The notes beneath the pieces were generated by a model, which worked only from the letters and a program-made list of their open reading frames with translations, searched no databases and was not told the origin of the DNA. This document shows, in pieces, positions 7,201 through 9,191 of a stretch of 9,191 bases of DNA. The translations under genes and the position numbers were made by a program. This stretch comes from an uncultured Mycoplasmatota bacterium (GTDB lineage: Bacteria > Bacillota_I > Bacilli_A > RF39 > UBA660): assembly GCA_948472605.1 (NCBI GenBank), contig CAOKUH010000063.1, positions 1 through 9,191 on the forward strand. Direction: 5' to 3'. How positions within the stretch are numbered: the first letter of the stretch is position 1; every line of letters starts with the position of its first letter.

Positions 7201-8667
7201 GCTAAAATATATGTGAGTGAAGATGGAGTAAATTGGACAGAAGCAGGAGTAATAGAAGATTGTCCACAAGATAAAAATTTAAGAGTTATTGATTTTAGTG
7301 AAGGCATTTATGGCGAATATGTAAAAATAGAGATGAAAACTTATAGTATGTTTGCATCATTAGCTATGATAAATTTATTTGAAGATGTTTCTAATGATAC
7401 TCGTCCTGCTGCAGGAATTGGATATAGTACTACTTCTCCAACTAATCAAGATGTAGTGGCAAGATTAGTTAATTTGAGTAGTCCTAATATTGTAATTACA
7501 AGTCCTGGAGGAGATACTCATACGTTTACAGAAAACGGAGAATTTACTTTTACTTATTATGATTCAGTAACTAATAAAGAAGGAAGTTCAGTTGCTAGAG
7601 TTACTTGGATAGATAAGATAGCTCCAACGGCATCGATAGAATATAGTACTACTGACAAAACTAGTGAAGATGTAATTGCTATGTTGGTAAATCCTAGTGA
7701 AGAAATAGAGGTTATTAATTATTCTGGAGATGAGAGTGAAAATTTTGATCCATTTAGTTATACATTTACTAAAAATGGAGAATTTACATTTGAGTTTAAA
7801 GATAAAGCAGGTAATATAGGGACCGCAGTAGCAAAAGTTGATTGGATATATGAAGATCTTAATACTGTAACTCCAAAAATATCTTATAGCACAACAAAAC
7901 CTACTAATAAAGAAGTTGTAGCAACAATTTCATTTGATGGGCATGCAATGATTACAAATAATCAAGGCTTAAATACTTATACATTTACGGAAAATGGAGA
8001 ATTTACTTTCCAATATCGTGATGATTTAGGTCATAATGGAACAGCTACGGCATCGGTTAATAATATTGATAAAATAGCACCTACTGCCCAAGTTATTTAT
8101 AGCACTATGACAAGTAGTGATAAAGTTATTGCAACTCTTACAAATGTTAGTGAAAAAGTTACTATTTTATCTGAAAATGGCAGTATCATGCATACATTTA
8201 CAGAAAATGGTACATTTGAATTTAAATTTCAAGATGAGGCGGGAAATATTGGAACTGTTTTAGCAAAAGTTGATTGGATAACTAAACAAAATAACAATAA
8301 TAACAATAGTTCTAATAATAATACCGATGTAAATAATAATAACTCATCAAATAATCAAAATAATAATAATAATAATCAAAATAACAATACGACTATTCCT
8401 GGTAATAATAATGAAAATAATAATCCGAATGATGTTTTAAATACTGATGAAAATAATTCAAATACAAATAATGGTTCAAATAATGAAGAAAATAATCAAA
8501 AACCAAATAAAGAACCAAGTCAAGATAATAATGATATTAAAGTTAACGATACAAATGAAGATGTTATTAATAAGGAATTAATTGTTGTAGGAGGAGTTCT
8601 ACTATTTAGTATTGTAATATTAATCTTTTTGATAAGGACTATATTAAAAAGAAAAGACTATAAGTAA
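4285..8667 (+). CDS. Large multidomain surface protein: NPCBM, transglutaminase-like core, F5/8C, Ig-like repeats, C-terminal membrane anchor
   Basis: A 1460-residue cell-surface protein. Modules in order: N-terminal signal or anchor (hydrophobic 12-28); NPCBM carbohydrate-binding domain (about 57-207, with GMWAHASS and NDHAVYADAKL); a helical region (215-460); a transglutaminase/cysteine-protease-like core (about 462-545) with Cys491 in GAVCGGIS, HGIPA (505-509), His517 in GQPGHA and Asp536 or Asp538 in WNLDND, a plausible catalytic triad; a TPR-like helical patch (585-670); two beta-rich modules of unclear family (about 715-808 and 809-877); an F5/8 type C (discoidin) domain (887-1034); four Ig-like repeats (1043-1333); an Asn-rich stalk (1335-1407); and a C-terminal membrane segment (1431-1451) with a basic tail. 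There is no LPXTG motif, so anchoring should be by the membrane helix. The ATG at 4285 follows a GGGGA site (4273-4277). Likely role, by inference: binds surface glycans and cleaves or cross-links protein. The domain calls come from motif reading; the enzymatic one is less sure. Confidence 0.88.
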   Translation: MANIYLSKKQKVLILLICILTILMFLFFPRVFVSILTNNTDLNSYAVNTNVVNNEEFVYLSDIDYIERESHVAWGQILKDVTSSGSKISVKVEGAYYTFDKGMWAHASSTLVYDLRAYSYKYFTAYVGLNATAASSSNGVKFYVYTSNDGTTWDLQTDENPQVMKAGTNAYFVKVNIENAKFLKLYANDNGANGNDHAVYADAKLTNIEEENQDIKSLEEYDNILKNYGDQDLTNPDYELTLLQRNLVKNMGQYALNRFISESSENKETFMWLFNNLENLRLYTLGGEPTGSYYNSLNVLKNLLVAHKSDFDIDEVTQYGTRLGDLYKRMVIALSLTHSARVSLWMQPNAPENQSDAVTRYEIYKMLHKEGKFVVTDTIDITKWFENYTIEEMRFVMNNIIDDEEILWLNEYTQSYVDKYPKEAWKYLTPHPYMAYVWPNYGNQIFHDPEKKDYWDEKFNGIFTKYGVTYRQGLYKLWMNFRNEYGTGAVCGGISKTGSNIRAVHGIPAAVIGQPGHAAIIYYSQDEQGNGYWNLDNDVSGWTLSEKGERMLIGWGNDSYSRGYSVVYMALAQEVLNDYDTFEQSQKYVMLAEVYNDNLIKKEEMYRKALEIQPLNIDAWYGLITTYNANTNKTGDDYYALAEELAESLKYFPLPMYHLTNLIQSKLGSVENIYKFVLLQTRILNEGRVVPNNTQDSYTVYQPSLTRLEANYLLGKIDKTIATFSFDGNDAKKLVLSNKFDGSGVRFDYSLDGKNTWHEVSFTAEEEHKLLLTDEEVASITAENDIYVHIVGVNYDEANLYKIDILDATLPTNLYGNDLENRVVGATLDMEWRYNESDDWTSYKDASPNLTGDKTIYVRVKPSGTHLASESGVFNFTEDNQTDKRKYITVSNLTIHEFSTQSTDSKRPYYAPNAIDGNLNTFWHTDYADDVRDNDVDPFITIKLDKPRYISALEFQQVVDPKRPNDPDFIKSAKIYVSEDGVNWTEAGVIEDCPQDKNLRVIDFSEGIYGEYVKIEMKTYSMFASLAMINLFEDVSNDTRPAAGIGYSTTSPTNQDVVARLVNLSSPNIVITSPGGDTHTFTENGEFTFTYYDSVTNKEGSSVARVTWIDKIAPTASIEYSTTDKTSEDVIAMLVNPSEEIEVINYSGDESENFDPFSYTFTKNGEFTFEFKDKAGNIGTAVAKVDWIYEDLNTVTPKISYSTTKPTNKEVVATISFDGHAMITNNQGLNTYTFTENGEFTFQYRDDLGHNGTATASVNNIDKIAPTAQVIYSTMTSSDKVIATLTNVSEKVTILSENGSIMHTFTENGTFEFKFQDEAGNIGTVLAKVDWITKQNNNNNNSSNNNTDVNNNNSSNNQNNNNNNQNNNTTIPGNNNENNNPNDVLNTDENNSNTNNGSNNEENNQKPNKEPSQDNNDIKVNDTNEDVINKELIVVGGVLLFSIVILIFLIRTILKRKDYK
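7411..8283 (+). repeat. Four tandem Ig-like repeats within the surface protein
   Basis: Repeats at about 7411-7614, 7630-7851, 7873-8064 and 8083-8283 (67-74 residues each). Each has a YST(T/M) strand followed in three of them by a run like PTNxxVVA, a TFT(E/K)NGxFxF strand, and a D-x-(A/L)-G-x-x-G-T segment in the last three. Repeats 1-2 and 3-4 are joined by IDKIAPTA. Repeat 2 carries an insertion near residues 1146-1157. The copies have diverged enough that perfect long DNA repeats are not seen. The layout matches Ig-like stalk repeats common in Gram-positive surface proteins. Confidence 0.8.
8287..8505 (+). repeat. AAT/AAC-rich low-complexity tract coding the Asn-rich stalk
   Basis: An in-frame run of AAT and AAC codons broken by Ser, Gln, Thr, Asp and Pro codons encodes residues 1335-1407, with several runs of 4-6 Asn. 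It separates the Ig-like repeats from the membrane anchor and looks like a flexible linker through the cell wall. Gain or loss of codons here would change length without breaking the frame. Confidence 0.8.
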
Positions 8668-8679
8668 AAAGTGCTTTAC

Positions 8680-8718
8680 TATCTTTAGAAAATTTTTAAA
8701 GATAATAAACTCTTTTTT
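8680..8718 (+). terminator. Candidate terminator after the surface protein gene
   Basis: TATCTTTA (8680-8687) and TAAAGATA (8697-8704) make a perfect 8-bp stem with a 9-base loop, followed after 8 bases by a run of six T (8713-8718). An outer pairing AAGTAAAA (8662-8669) with TTTTACTT (8720-8727) is also possible. The stem is AT-rich and the T run is not adjacent, so it may be weak. Confidence 0.4.
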
Positions 8719-8799
8719 ATTTTACTTTACAAAAAAATTAAATTTATTGCCAACTTATATTTTTTATTTTGCCAAGGTATGGAATTCTAAATAAAAGTT

Positions 8800-8808
8800 T
8801 GCTATAAT
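8800..8808 (+). promoter_or_regulatory. Extended -10 promoter for cdaA
   Basis: TGCTATAAT (8800-8808) is a perfect extended -10, 25 bases before the cdaA ATG. No good -35 is visible (TGGAAT at 8780-8785). Two copies of TTGCCAA lie just upstream at 8747-8753 and 8769-8775. Confidence 0.6.
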
Positions 8809-8833
8809 TAAAAACATACAGGAGTTGATTAGA

Positions 8834-9191
8834 ATGTCAATGCAAGCTTTATGGTCATTAACCACAAAAGTTTTAGATATATGTGTTGTATGGTTATTAT
8901 TTTATTATATTTTAAGAAATATTAAAAATAATGTAAAAATGATTTTAATTGTTAAGGGTGTTATTTTAATATTTATTATTGAAATATTTAGTAGAATCTT
9001 TAATCTTTATACAGTAGGAATAATATTAAAGTATATTTTTGAATGGGGACCTCTTGCTATAATTATCATATTTCAACCAGAAATTAGAAGTGTTTTGGAA
9101 AGTATAGGTCGTACTCAGCTTTTAGGGCGTCATAAAACTTTGACTGGTGATGAACGTGAAAAGATGGTCTGTGAAATAATGGAAGCAGTTG
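8834..9191 (+). CDS. cdaA: Diadenylate cyclase CdaA, N-terminal part (cut by window end)
   Basis: The first 119 residues of the membrane-bound enzyme that makes c-di-AMP from two ATP. Three hydrophobic segments (about 12-28, 36-54 and 57-79) match the N-terminal membrane region of CdaA, and the family motif WGPLAIIIIFQPEIR (71-85) followed by LESIGR is diagnostic. The catalytic DAC (DisA_N) domain, with its DGA and RHR motifs, begins near the window edge and mostly lies beyond it. The ATG at 8834 has AGGAG (8820-8824) 9 bases upstream; a second ATG two codons later is less well spaced. In Bacillota cdaA is usually followed by cdaR (ybbR-type) and glmM, which should be found just to the right. 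The reading frame is open to the last base. Confidence 0.93.
   Translation, partial: MSMQALWSLTTKVLDICVVWLLFYYILRNIKNNVKMILIVKGVILIFIIEIFSRIFNLYTVGIILKYIFEWGPLAIIIIFQPEIRSVLESIGRTQLLGRHKTLTGDEREKMVCEIMEAV

Noticed and set aside
8287..8505. CRISPR-like or minisatellite array in the AAT/AAC tract
   Set aside because: There are no equal-length repeats with spacers; the pattern is codon-level low complexity inside an open frame.
3543..8667. YebC as a dedicated translation aid for the giant surface protein next to it
   Set aside because: The family has been linked to proline-rich stalling, but the surface protein has no polyproline run; adjacency alone is not enough.
8769..8778. TTGCCAAGGT upstream of cdaA as a tRNA-Gly anticodon-arm fragment or att site
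   Set aside because: The match to a normal tRNA-Gly anticodon region is only about ten bases, with no further tRNA similarity on either side and no integrase nearby.
8662..8833. Riboswitch or small protein gene between the surface protein gene and cdaA
   Set aside because: The predicted start near 8815 leaves about 20 bases of leader, and no open frame with a ribosome site is seen; only the hairpin, the TTGCCAA repeats and the promoter are present.

Overview
The window is a very AT-rich stretch of a low-GC Gram-positive (Bacillota-type) genome. Several lines of sequence evidence point there. Ribosome binding sites are of the AGGAGG/AGGTGAT type, promoters are sigma-A-like and often have an extended -10 (TGnTATAAT), and all six complete genes stop with TAA and use TGG for Trp, as in the standard bacterial code. 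Gene content also fits: a CdaA-type diadenylate cyclase, a YebC protein of the MGR-starting Firmicutes subgroup, a TasA/camelysin-like protein with a SipW-type signal peptide, and a large NPCBM/discoidin surface protein. An uncultured gut or animal-associated Bacilli/'Tenericutes'-like lineage is my inference; the window holds no marker that fixes the genus.

Layout, left to right. Positions 1-78 (minus) hold the 5' half of a tRNA-Gly(GCC) behind a good promoter, but tRNA identity is lost just after the anticodon loop. Divergent from it is a small membrane-anchored protein of unknown function (197-814). Next comes a SipW-dependent-type secreted protein (882-1517), closed by a clear intrinsic terminator. 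A two-gene operon follows: a ZIP-family metal transporter (1583-2350) and a patatin-like phospholipase (2366-3412). After a weak AT-rich terminator candidate and a new promoter there is a second two-gene unit: a YebC/PmpR-family protein (3543-4259) and, 25 bases on, a 1460-residue surface protein (4285-8667). The window ends inside cdaA (8834 onward), which has its own extended -10 promoter.

The genes form short independent transcription units, all on the plus strand except the tRNA, and the window does not look like one dedicated pathway. Much of it concerns the cell envelope: two secreted or surface proteins, one membrane-anchored unknown, a metal transporter, a lipid hydrolase, and the membrane cyclase that makes c-di-AMP, which controls wall and osmotic homeostasis. 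The most notable items are the giant protein, which combines glycan-binding modules with a transglutaminase-like Cys-His-Asp core, and the disrupted tRNA-Gly at the left edge. I saw no CRISPR array, insertion sequence, phage gene or defence system.
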